Below are positions 8,708 through 16,860 of a stretch of DNA of 32,490 nt, one piece after another. Origin of the DNA: Candidatus Yanofskybacteria bacterium RIFCSPLOWO2_01_FULL_49_17 (GTDB taxonomy: Bacteria > Patescibacteriota > Minisyncoccia > 2-02-FULL-40-12 > GWA2-44-9). The stretch lies in assembly GCA_001795695.1 (NCBI GenBank), contig MGKO01000007.1, forward strand, positions 35,978 through 68,467. The letters are read 5' to 3'. Position 1 is the first letter of the stretch. Each line of letters starts with the position of its first letter. A program made the position numbers and the translations under genes. The notes below the pieces were generated by a model. The model was not told the origin of the DNA. It was given only the letters and a program-made list of their open reading frames with translations, and did no database searches.

Positions 8708-9190
8708 ATGGTAAAAATACACGGGGTAGAAGTTTGGGTAACCCCCAGTCCGTTATCTGGGCTGTCTGATTTTAGGGTTTGGTTTAGCCCAAAAAATCAG
8801 GCCTGTCGCTATTCTCGTATAAATGGCGAGCGACAGCGTTATCGGTATGGCCAAAATGATTACTTTTATGGCCTACCGGAAGGAACCGATCTTCGGGCCG
8901 TCATCCGAGCAGCGCTTGGACGTCGGCTTCGCTATTTCGGTGGCGGAGCCTACGTCCTTCGCCATGACCGAGATAGTGCCTGTTGGGTATTATCTCGTCG
9001 GGATTGGCGGGAGAATTGGAACACCTTGGCCCGTTGGCGGTACAACCAGTATAAGTACCGGTTGTACCATCATCCGCGGCCATCACGGCGATGGATTGTC
9101 GCAGTAATCCGTGCGAACCGCCAATGCCCGCCGGGGCATTGGTTGGAAAGATACCACCGCATCGGCCGCGCTTTGGCAACCGCGGAGTAG
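8708..9190 (+). CDS. Hypothetical Arg/Tyr/Trp-rich protein
   Basis: GGAGGAG Shine-Dalgarno then ATG at 8708 (MVKIHGVEVWVTPSP...), terminator after the stop; in frame with track ORF 8477-9190. Confidence 0.6.
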   Translation: MVKIHGVEVWVTPSPLSGLSDFRVWFSPKNQACRYSRINGERQRYRYGQNDYFYGLPEGTDLRAVIRAALGRRLRYFGGGAYVLRHDRDSACWVLSRRDWRENWNTLARWRYNQYKYRLYHHPRPSRRWIVAVIRANRQCPPGHWLERYHRIGRALATAE

Positions 9191-9209
9191 TTTTTTGCGC
9201 AGTTCTCCA

Positions 9210-9235
9210 GGCCCACGCATCGCCGTGGGCCTTTT
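9210..9235 (+). terminator. Intrinsic terminator
   Basis: GGCCCACG-catcgc-CGTGGGCC-TTTT. Confidence 0.85.
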
Positions 9236-9236
9236 A

Positions 9237-10097
9237 CTATTTACAGTCTGATATTTTGAAATCGGAGTAGCCATTGAGGAAATCTTTGAATGAGGTTTCT
9301 TTTTTGCCTTCCGGTTGGAGGGTTTTTATTTTCAATTCGTTATTTTCCAGTCCGGCCAATTTTATGTTTAAAACTTTGTCTCTCCAGGTGGTCCAGGTGC
9401 CGGGCTCGGGATTTAAGGCGCGGATTTGATTGTAGATGTCGCGAGCCGGGCGTGACCAGTCAATCCGGCCGTCCTCACGCTTAAATATCTTGGTCGTTGT
9501 GGCTTGGGTGTTGTCTTGCGTCCGCGGTGTTATCCTTCCGGCAATATATTCAGGGATAGTTTCAATGAGCAGTTCGGCGCCCAGGCCGGCGAGCTTATCG
9601 TGTATCTCGGTAAAAGTTTCGTCCGGCGCCGGATGGAATTTTATCTGGGCTAGCATCGGCCCGGTGTCCATTCCGGCATCCAGTTTCATTATGGTCACGC
9701 CCATCACCTCGTCGCCATTCAAGATGGTAGTTTGAATAGGGGACGGACCGCGGTATTTTGGCAAGAGAGAAGGATGGATGTTAATGAAGCCGTACTTCGG
9801 TATTTCTAGCAAAGATTTTGGTATTAATTTGCCATAAGCCGCTACTACACACAAAGAGCATTCTGATATTCTTAAGAATTTGAGAATAGATTCATCGGAT
9901 TTTAGAGATTCAGGTTGAAGGATTTTTAATTCTAGTTCTTGGGCGGCAACTTTGATCGGCGGAGCGGTTACGACCTGCTTGCGTCCGACCGGCTGGTCGG
10001 GCTGGGTGACCACGGCGCATATCTCGTGTCCAGCCTCGCGCAATGCCTTAAGCGCCGGCACTGCAAAAGACGAAGTTCCAAAAAATATCAGTTTCAT
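9237..10097 (-). CDS. fmt: Methionyl-tRNA formyltransferase
   Basis: MKLIFFGTSSFAVPALKAL, VVTQPDQPVGR, INIHPSLLPKYRGPSPIQ, GVTIMKLDAGMDTGPML. Confidence 0.95.
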   Translation of the reverse strand: MKLIFFGTSSFAVPALKALREAGHEICAVVTQPDQPVGRKQVVTAPPIKVAAQELELKILQPESLKSDESILKFLRISECSLCVVAAYGKLIPKSLLEIPKYGFINIHPSLLPKYRGPSPIQTTILNGDEVMGVTIMKLDAGMDTGPMLAQIKFHPAPDETFTEIHDKLAGLGAELLIETIPEYIAGRITPRTQDNTQATTTKIFKREDGRIDWSRPARDIYNQIRALNPEPGTWTTWRDKVLNIKLAGLENNELKIKTLQPEGKKETSFKDFLNGYSDFKISDCK

Positions 10098-10124
10098 AAT
10101 CTAATAAATACTAAATCCTAACAT

Positions 10125-10513
10125 CTAAATCCTAAATAAATATAGAATCCTAAATTTTAAACTTTTCTAAAATTGAACCAAAAATTCTCATATATTCCAT
10201 AGCTTCCTCACTTAAAATTTTTTCGTCTAATAATTTCAGCCAGTATCTTGTTTCCTTGGCTTCTTTACGGCAGATTCTTATCTTCATCAGAAAATCTTTT
10301 TTACCAAGTGATTCGTTGGCTTCTATGTAGTTTGCTCCTATAGAACCACCTGATCTCATTAATTGTCTGCTTATCTCTAAGTTAGAAGTACTTTTAGGTA
10401 ATTTATCTATAAAATTCTTTATTTTCTTAGCAAATTCTAAAGTCCTATCTTCCAAGTCATATTTCTTCTTTTGTATTTCCGGCATTTGGAATTATTTAGA
10501 ATTTAGGATTTAG
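10125..10513. repeat. 13-bp inverted repeat pair flanking the four-helix-bundle gene
   Basis: CTAAATCCTAAAT (10125-10137) and ATTTAGGATTTAG (10501-10513), perfect reverse complements. Confidence 0.7.
10150..10485 (-). CDS. Four helix bundle protein (23S rRNA intervening-sequence / S23 type)
   Basis: FAKKIKNFIDKLPKSTSNLEISRQLMRSGGSIGANYIEANESLGKKDFLMKIRICRKEAKETRYWLKLL. Confidence 0.93.
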   Translation of the reverse strand: MPEIQKKKYDLEDRTLEFAKKIKNFIDKLPKSTSNLEISRQLMRSGGSIGANYIEANESLGKKDFLMKIRICRKEAKETRYWLKLLDEKILSEEAMEYMRIFGSILEKFKI

Positions 10514-10516
10514 TGC

Positions 10517-10981
10517 TTAGGATTTAATTTTAGTTCTGTCACGTATAGTTAGGCCGTTGAGATGGTCTGTCTCGTGCTGCAATACTCGGGCCAAAAATCC
10601 GCGGGCTCTGAACTTAACTTTATCGCCTTCCTCGTCTATGGCCTTGAACATTATTTTCTTTGAGCGGGCGACGGGTTTATACCAGTCGGGGATTGAGAGA
10701 CAGCCCTCCTCTAATTCGTCGCTGTCTTTGGAGTATTCGGTTATTTCAGGATTGAAATATGCGGAGGGAACCTTGTTCTCTTCAGCCAATTTTTCGTCTA
10801 TTACAAAAACAGCGACATCCGTCCCTATCTGATTGGCGGCCAGACCCACGCCCTTATTGTCCAGCATCGCTTTTTTCATATCCGAAATAAGCCCGGCATA
10901 TTTCCCGTTTTTGATGTCTTCCTGCTCCGCCAGCGTTATCTTCCCGCCCAATATCTCCTCCGGTAATTTCGTGATTTCCAT
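10517..10981 (-). CDS. def: Peptide deformylase
   Basis: GVGLAANQIG, EEGCLSIPDWY, ARVLQHETDHLNG; ATG at 10981 matches the Def N-terminus. Confidence 0.95.
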   Translation of the reverse strand: MEITKLPEEILGGKITLAEQEDIKNGKYAGLISDMKKAMLDNKGVGLAANQIGTDVAVFVIDEKLAEENKVPSAYFNPEITEYSKDSDELEEGCLSIPDWYKPVARSKKIMFKAIDEEGDKVKFRARGFLARVLQHETDHLNGLTIRDRTKIKS

Positions 10982-11018
10982 ACTAAAATAATATAGGAAA
11001 ACATAGCCCAGGCCCATA

Positions 11019-11046
11019 TTGACAAAATCAGCCAATAATATATAAT
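11019..11046 (+). promoter_or_regulatory. Consensus sigma70-type promoter
   Basis: TTGACA - 16 bp - TATAAT upstream of the 11097 gene. Confidence 0.85.
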
Positions 11047-11096
11047 GTACTCATACAGTTCGGCTTGCATCCGCAGGCCTTTGACAAGGAGTTCCC

Positions 11097-11729
11097 ATGA
11101 CCGCTTCTGCCAGCAAGTCCGTCATGCCTGTTCCGTTCGGCCAGTTCGCGGCTCTGATGCGGACGCCGGTTCTTCCGACGCCGCAACAGCTCTTTGACTA
11201 CCAGGTTGAAACCCTGGTCGGTCACAAGCTAGCCAAGTACGAAGAGGCCGACCGTTTCCGCAACCACCTGATGGTCGGCGCTTTTCTCTTCGTGCCAGCC
11301 CATCCCAAGTTGGACAACGCCACCCTCGAGCAATTGATGGCACTCATCGTCATCAACGGCAAGTCGGGCAAGAACTATCTGGACGCCGACTACCTGAAGG
11401 ACGAGGTGGCCATCCCGACCAACGCCCACCTAATGGTCAGCGTGGAGGACGGCAACGCGCGGCGCAACATCCGTCCGTCGGACAACCGCAAGGCCATCCT
11501 GGCCGAGGGTCGCCAGCCCTACAACGTCTGGCGGGGCATTGTCCACGTGCTCTACTTTCCGGAGGTGCTCCAGCATCATTATCTGGACCTCGTAGCGTCG
11601 CGCTGCGAGTCCGGGCGCTGGCCGAGCTTGTTTCTGTACGGCGGTCAGCCGGGCCTGGGCGCGGTCTGGGACGACGAAGCCTACTCCAAGTGGGGCACGC
11701 CGTCTTGCGGGAGTGTTGTCGGTGGTTGA
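11097..11729 (+). CDS. Hypothetical protein
   Basis: 210 aa; AAGGAG Shine-Dalgarno, consensus promoter upstream, terminator downstream. Confidence 0.8.
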   Translation: MTASASKSVMPVPFGQFAALMRTPVLPTPQQLFDYQVETLVGHKLAKYEEADRFRNHLMVGAFLFVPAHPKLDNATLEQLMALIVINGKSGKNYLDADYLKDEVAIPTNAHLMVSVEDGNARRNIRPSDNRKAILAEGRQPYNVWRGIVHVLYFPEVLQHHYLDLVASRCESGRWPSLFLYGGQPGLGAVWDDEAYSKWGTPSCGSVVGG

Positions 11730-11786
11730 TGGTTGTCACCTTGAGCTTTTGGACCTTGAAATTTGGTCCTTGGCTCGAGGCACATG

Positions 11787-11826
11787 ACGGGGGATATGGC
11801 TACACGCCGGCCCCCGTTTTCTTTTT
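11787..11826 (+). terminator. Intrinsic terminator
   Basis: ACGGGGG ... CCCCCGT followed by TTTCTTTTT. Confidence 0.8.
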
Positions 11827-13733
11827 CAGATCATTTGGCGCGGGTCTACGTCTATGAGCCAGTTGCTGGGAGCGTAGCGGACTAACTCTCGGACTAATTT
11901 GCTGTCAGAATTCAGAAATTTGATTATCACGGAAAAAGTGTAAAAGTCCTTCTCTTTAGAGAGGAACATGGGAGAGCTGTCGCTTATCTGGACACTTTGC
12001 TGAATGCGCAAGTGGGCGGCGGCCATTTTTAATTTTTCGATAAGCTGGCGGCCGGCGTTGACGGCAACTTGGGCTTTGCGGTGAGTGTAGGTAAGGCGGA
12101 TGATTTTTGAAAACGGAGGATAGGCGAGAGCTTGGCGGGCCTCGGCCTCGGCAGTATATAATTTTTCGTAATCATGGGCAAAAACCTCATGAGGAACTCT
12201 GGCGGTATCATAGCTTTGGGTGATTATTTTCTCCGGCTGGAAATCAGCTAATTTTTCTAATTGGTACCAGAGCCGCTCGTCGGTCTGATAGTCGGGGCTG
12301 ACCGAAAGAGCGTCAAATTGAGGAATGGCGACAAGGTCAAACGAATCGTCAAATATATAGCTGAAAACTTTGGTCGTGGCGATGAGAATTACGGACTGTC
12401 CGCCAGCTAGCGGATTTCTGACAGTTTCCATGATCTCATCTTCCTCGGTCTGGTTCTGTGTGACATCAGCATCCAAAATTACAATGGGGGTCTTTGTGAG
12501 TTGGCCGAATTCTATCATTTTTTGCAATTCCTCGTAGATTTTTTGCGAGCCAGCCGGTCCCGTCGGCTTTATTTCCGAGCTGTGGCAATTGGCGCAAAAT
12601 TGGGGATACGGCTGGTTGATTGAACAGTGATGGCAGACAAGTATCTTATCCATTGCCATATGAACCCGCATCGGGATGTTGCACCGCGGACAGTTGGAAG
12701 TGAAACCGCAGCGCTTGCAGACGACGATGCCGGCATATCCGCGGCGGGCGGCAAAGATCAATATTTTCTTGCCGGCTTTGACCGCTTCAGCCAGGCGGCG
12801 CTTCAAAGGAACGCTCAAAGCGCCGACATAGCCCTGCTTGAGCTCGGCGATAAGGTCAATGACTTCTACAGGCAAGACCTGTACAGGTCTTGCCTGGTAA
12901 TCACTAACGACCAATTCGCCTTTTTTGACCCGGATGTAACTTTCAACACCCAAAAAATCGGATATGACGGTGAGCTTCGCGCCATAAAGGCGTGCGGCGT
13001 ATTCGGCCAGAGCCGGCGCTTTGTATTTCGGGCTGTAATCGGATTTATAAAACTCGTGAAGCGGGTCAATGATGATGATATTTTTTAGGTTATTGAAAGG
13101 TAAAAATAACGCCTGCCTGGTGCCGATTATCATCTGCATCTCTCCGCCCTGGACCTGTTTCCAAAGTGCATGATATTCTTCATTTTTGATTCCGGAATGA
13201 ATGATGCTGGCCTCGGGGTTAGCTTTTTTGAAATGAGGGATGTAGCTCGTCTCGGGCACAAGAATAAGCATCTGACCGATACTTTTCGGCAGATGTTTCA
13301 GACCGTCCTTTGAGCGGCAGATGATGATATCAGGTTTGCCTGCGGTATTTGAAAATTTAAAATTTGGGCTTTGAATTTTAATAGCGTATTTCTTTTTTCC
13401 AAAAAACGGGGGCAGGGTGGCTTTCAAAGCCAGACCGAGAGGGGAAAGATACTCATTGGCCAGCCAGAGAGCCAATTTGAACTGGTATTCACCGACTTGG
13501 GACTCGGCAGAAAGAATAGACGTTATTTTATTTAACTGGAAGGCGGATTTTTTAACCAGGATGCGCCGCTTATCAATGGCGCTTGAGTTGATTACCACCG
13601 CCGAAACTTTGCGATTATGAAGAGGAACCTGAACGACCGCCCCTTTTGGCAGTTCTAAATCGCCATAATAACTTAAAATTTGAGGGACTTGAGGTGGAAG
13701 GACGGATAGAGGGATGACTTCCAGAATATACAT
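11826..13733 (-). CDS. priA: PriA-like primosomal protein N', helicase motifs degenerate
   Basis: N-terminal 3'-binding-type domain, GTRQALFLPF, zinc-binding CKRCGFTSNCPRCNIPM...CHHCSINQPYPQFCANCHSSEIKPTGPAGSQKIYEEL, C-terminal ALAYPPFSKIIRLTY. Confidence 0.9.
   Translation of the reverse strand: MYILEVIPLSVLPPQVPQILSYYGDLELPKGAVVQVPLHNRKVSAVVINSSAIDKRRILVKKSAFQLNKITSILSAESQVGEYQFKLALWLANEYLSPLGLALKATLPPFFGKKKYAIKIQSPNFKFSNTAGKPDIIICRSKDGLKHLPKSIGQMLILVPETSYIPHFKKANPEASIIHSGIKNEEYHALWKQVQGGEMQMIIGTRQALFLPFNNLKNIIIIDPLHEFYKSDYSPKYKAPALAEYAARLYGAKLTVISDFLGVESYIRVKKGELVVSDYQARPVQVLPVEVIDLIAELKQGYVGALSVPLKRRLAEAVKAGKKILIFAARRGYAGIVVCKRCGFTSNCPRCNIPMRVHMAMDKILVCHHCSINQPYPQFCANCHSSEIKPTGPAGSQKIYEELQKMIEFGQLTKTPIVILDADVTQNQTEEDEIMETVRNPLAGGQSVILIATTKVFSYIFDDSFDLVAIPQFDALSVSPDYQTDERLWYQLEKLADFQPEKIITQSYDTARVPHEVFAHDYEKLYTAEAEARQALAYPPFSKIIRLTYTHRKAQVAVNAGRQLIEKLKMAAAHLRIQQSVQISDSSPMFLSKEKDFYTFSVIIKFLNSDSKLVRELVRYAPSNWLIDVDPRQMI
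12869..12896. repeat. Perfect 28-bp palindrome inside priA
   Basis: CAGGCAAGACCTGT|ACAGGTCTTGCCTG. Confidence 0.92.
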
Positions 13734-13813
13734 ACTGACAACCTACAACAAACAATCTACAACTTCAATCAGTTAAAATAGAACTCCCCGCCGTGGATAT
13801 TAATATGAAGACA

Positions 13814-14131
13814 TTAATCCATGACGGGGACAGTTTTTCTTTCGCCTTCGACGGCTTCACAGCCGCACCGAAGGCAGGTGAACTTCACTTTCCCGGTATC
13901 GCGGAAAATGAAGCCGCATCGGACCTCAACCTCAACGGCCCGCGAGACGACGCGGCCGCAGCATCTGGTCTTCAACTGATACCAGCGAAACGGCCGCGCG
14001 TCCCACGCGTAGAAGCCATCCTCAAGGAGCTTCATGACGGCAGAGACGTTCCTGCCGTTATCCGCGATATCGTCGACATAGGCAGATGGGTCTCTGCCGA
14101 TGTCACCTAGCTTATCAAGCGACACAGGCAT
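13814..14131 (-). CDS. Small Cys-containing hypothetical protein
   Basis: 105 aa, GGAGG 6 nt before the ATG, CC/C and CLRC motifs; hairpin overlapping the stop codon. Confidence 0.7.
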   Translation of the reverse strand: MPVSLDKLGDIGRDPSAYVDDIADNGRNVSAVMKLLEDGFYAWDARPFRWYQLKTRCCGRVVSRAVEVEVRCGFIFRDTGKVKFTCLRCGCEAVEGERKTVPVMD

Positions 14132-14222
14132 AAAACCTCCAGAACTAAAAGCATTATACCATATTTTATCAACATGTCCACTAGGTAGTAGAAGTCCGAT
14201 AATGAGTATATAATTTAATCAG

Positions 14223-15596
14223 ATGTTTGGGCGCAAAAAAATAAAAGTCCGCCTAGCCCCGTCTCCGACGGGTTACATGCACGTCGGCACCGCTCAATCG
14301 GCGCTTTATAATTGGCTCTTCGCTAAAAAGAATGGCGGCGAGTTTCTGTTTCGGATAGAAGATACAGACATAGAGCGCTCCACTAAAGAATACGAGCAGA
14401 GCATTTTGGAGGCCCTGGAATGGCTGGAGTTGAAATGGGACGGTGAGGTGGTGCATCAAAGTAAACGCAGGATACATTATAGAAGGGCATTAGAAAAACT
14501 TATCACAAATAAAAAAGCTTTTTGGTGCAATCATACAAAAGAAGAACTAGAAGCGGAAAGAAAAGAAGAAGAAGAAAATAAACAACCTCCTAGACATATC
14601 TGCAGTTGTAAATCTAGCTCTGCTTTTGGGAGACATTATCCGGCCTCAAATCCCGGACAAAATTTTATCTTGCGTTTGGCAGTAAATGAGCAAAAAATAA
14701 CTTTTAATGATGTCATCCGCGGGCCGATAGAATTTGAAGCCAGTCTTCTCGGCGATTTCAGCATCGCCAAGAGCTTGGACGAGCCGCTCTATAACTTTGC
14801 GGTGGTGGTAGATGACGCCGAGATGGGAATTACTCATGCCATCCGCGGAGAGGACCATATTTCCAACACGCCCAAGCAGATTTTGATATACGAAGCGCTA
14901 GGTCTGCCGCTGCCGATATTCGCGCACTTGCCGCTCATCCTGGCGCCTGACAGGTCCAAGCTTTCAAAACGGCACGGCGGGATGGCGGTGGCGGATTACA
15001 AAAAAGATTACTTGCCCGAGGCGCTGATAAATTTTCTCGGCGGGCTGTCATACACTTTCAGTAAAGAGATAATTTCCCGCGAGGAGATGGTCAAGGAATT
15101 CGACTTGACCAAGGTCCATAAGTCAGGCGCAGTGTTTGATGTCAAGAAATTGAATTGGCTCAATTCGCAATACATCAAAAAACTGCCGCCAAAAGAATTT
15201 AAAAATTTAACGAATTTAAACATTTCAGACGCGGCCGCGGCCCTCATCACCGAGCGGCTGGAACGTTTAATGGACGCACAGGAGTTTTCGTATCTATGGT
15301 CAGAGCCGCAATACGGCAAGGAATTATTAAAATGGAAAAACAGCGGTTTTGAGCAGGTAAAAGCGTCTCTTTCCCGCTCGCTGGAGGTTTTGAAGGCAGC
15401 AGAAATGTCCCGAGAAGCCATACTTGCCGGTCTGGAAAAACTTAGCGTGGAGTTGGGGAATAAAGGACTGGTGTTTTGGCCACTGCGAGTAGCATTATCG
15501 GGAAAAGAAAAGTCGCCTGATCCGATAGATATCGCGTTGGCATTGGGTAAACAGGAAACCATTAAGAGAATTGAAAAAGCTATCTCACTTTTATAA
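14223..15596 (+). CDS. gltX: Glutamate--tRNA ligase
   Basis: VRLAPSPTGYMHVGTAQSALYNWLFAKKNGGEFLFRIEDTD, YNFAVVVDDAEMGITHAIRGEDHISNTPKQ, KLSKRHG. Confidence 0.97.
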   Translation: MFGRKKIKVRLAPSPTGYMHVGTAQSALYNWLFAKKNGGEFLFRIEDTDIERSTKEYEQSILEALEWLELKWDGEVVHQSKRRIHYRRALEKLITNKKAFWCNHTKEELEAERKEEEENKQPPRHICSCKSSSAFGRHYPASNPGQNFILRLAVNEQKITFNDVIRGPIEFEASLLGDFSIAKSLDEPLYNFAVVVDDAEMGITHAIRGEDHISNTPKQILIYEALGLPLPIFAHLPLILAPDRSKLSKRHGGMAVADYKKDYLPEALINFLGGLSYTFSKEIISREEMVKEFDLTKVHKSGAVFDVKKLNWLNSQYIKKLPPKEFKNLTNLNISDAAAALITERLERLMDAQEFSYLWSEPQYGKELLKWKNSGFEQVKASLSRSLEVLKAAEMSREAILAGLEKLSVELGNKGLVFWPLRVALSGKEKSPDPIDIALALGKQETIKRIEKAISLL

Positions 15597-16842
15597 AAGC
15601 CGGATATTATTTTTAGTGTTGGCCGGCCTGCTCACGGCCAGTTTTTCACTTGCGGAAACGATGGCAGACGTCAGCCAACTAAGGTCGGAGATAGACCGGC
15701 TGGAAGAGCAGATACAACAGCTTCAGAAAGAGCAGGAGCAGTATAAAAACAATATTTTCGGCGCCCAAGCCAAGGCCCAGACCCTCCAGAATCAGATAAA
15801 CAGTTTGAACAACCAGATAAAATATCTGGAGAGCCAGATAAAAGTGACCACGGTCAGCATCAACAAGACCTCGGTTGAGATAAACGAGACCCAAGGCGAC
15901 ATCCAAACCGCCGAACAAAAGATAGAAGCCCAAAAAAGGACCATCGGCCAGACACTGTTATTCTTGGACCGTCAGGATAAAGAAGGGCTTTTAGTGACCC
16001 TCCTGAAAAATGACAGCATGTCTGATTTTTTCCGGCAGGTCCAATACGCCAATTCTTTAAGTGAGGGACTGACGGACCTGGTCCGTGAACTGGAAGGCGC
16101 CAAGAAGGAGCTTGAAAGCGAAAAGAACCAGTTGGAGACAAAGAAGGAAGACCTTATCGTATTGAAGCAGAGACAAGCGTCTGAACGGGCCGCCGTCAGC
16201 GGCACGAAGGCGGAAACCAGCAATCTGTTGAAAGCGACCAAGGGCCAAGAGGCGGAGTTTCAGAAGATGCTGACAAAGTCCGAGGAGCTGGAAAGGCAGA
16301 TGAATTTGGAGATATTCAAACTTGAAGACCAGTTGCGCAAGGCCATTGACCCCAACAGTTTGCCTTTGGCCCGGCCGGGCGTCCTCTCCGCGCCGGTCCA
16401 GGGCCGGATATCCCAAGGATACGGCTGTTTGGAAACCAGATGGGCCCGTCGGTATTATCCTGACTGCAACAACGGCAAAGGAGGTTTCCATAACGGGCTG
16501 GACATCGCCGCGTCGTATGGAACGCCTTTGCGAGCGGCCGATGACGGCACGGTCATTGCCATCGGGAATGCCCCATATGCTTACGGGACATGGGCGGCGG
16601 TAGAGCACAGTAACGGGCTGGTGACCGCCTATACCCATATGTCCATCCGGTCCGTAAGCGTCGGCCAGCAATTGAGAAGAGGAAATGTGGTGGGAAGCAT
16701 GGGTAGTTCGGGCTTGTCCACCGGCAGTCATATCCATTTCATGGTCTACGCGCCCAGGACTTTCACTACCAAGACCAGCAGTATTTCGGGCGTTTTGCCA
16801 ATCGGTGCCACCTTAAATCCGTTGGATTATCTGCTAATATAA
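15571..16842 (+). CDS. Murein hydrolase activator / M23 family metallopeptidase
   Basis: Signal segment, long coiled coil, LytM domain with HNGLDIA and GSHIHF; TTG start overlapping gltX. Confidence 0.93.
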   Translation: MKKLSHFYKSRILFLVLAGLLTASFSLAETMADVSQLRSEIDRLEEQIQQLQKEQEQYKNNIFGAQAKAQTLQNQINSLNNQIKYLESQIKVTTVSINKTSVEINETQGDIQTAEQKIEAQKRTIGQTLLFLDRQDKEGLLVTLLKNDSMSDFFRQVQYANSLSEGLTDLVRELEGAKKELESEKNQLETKKEDLIVLKQRQASERAAVSGTKAETSNLLKATKGQEAEFQKMLTKSEELERQMNLEIFKLEDQLRKAIDPNSLPLARPGVLSAPVQGRISQGYGCLETRWARRYYPDCNNGKGGFHNGLDIAASYGTPLRAADDGTVIAIGNAPYAYGTWAAVEHSNGLVTAYTHMSIRSVSVGQQLRRGNVVGSMGSSGLSTGSHIHFMVYAPRTFTTKTSSISGVLPIGATLNPLDYLLI

Positions 16843-16860
16843 AAATTTAAATATTTAAAG

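Noticed and set aside
8823-9107. 94-aa alternative plus-strand ORF and 8901-9179 minus ORF
   Set aside because: The 8708 frame has the Shine-Dalgarno, ATG and terminator; these do not.
16057-16737. 226-aa minus-strand ORF
   Set aside because: Antisense to the M23 peptidase with intact LytM motifs.
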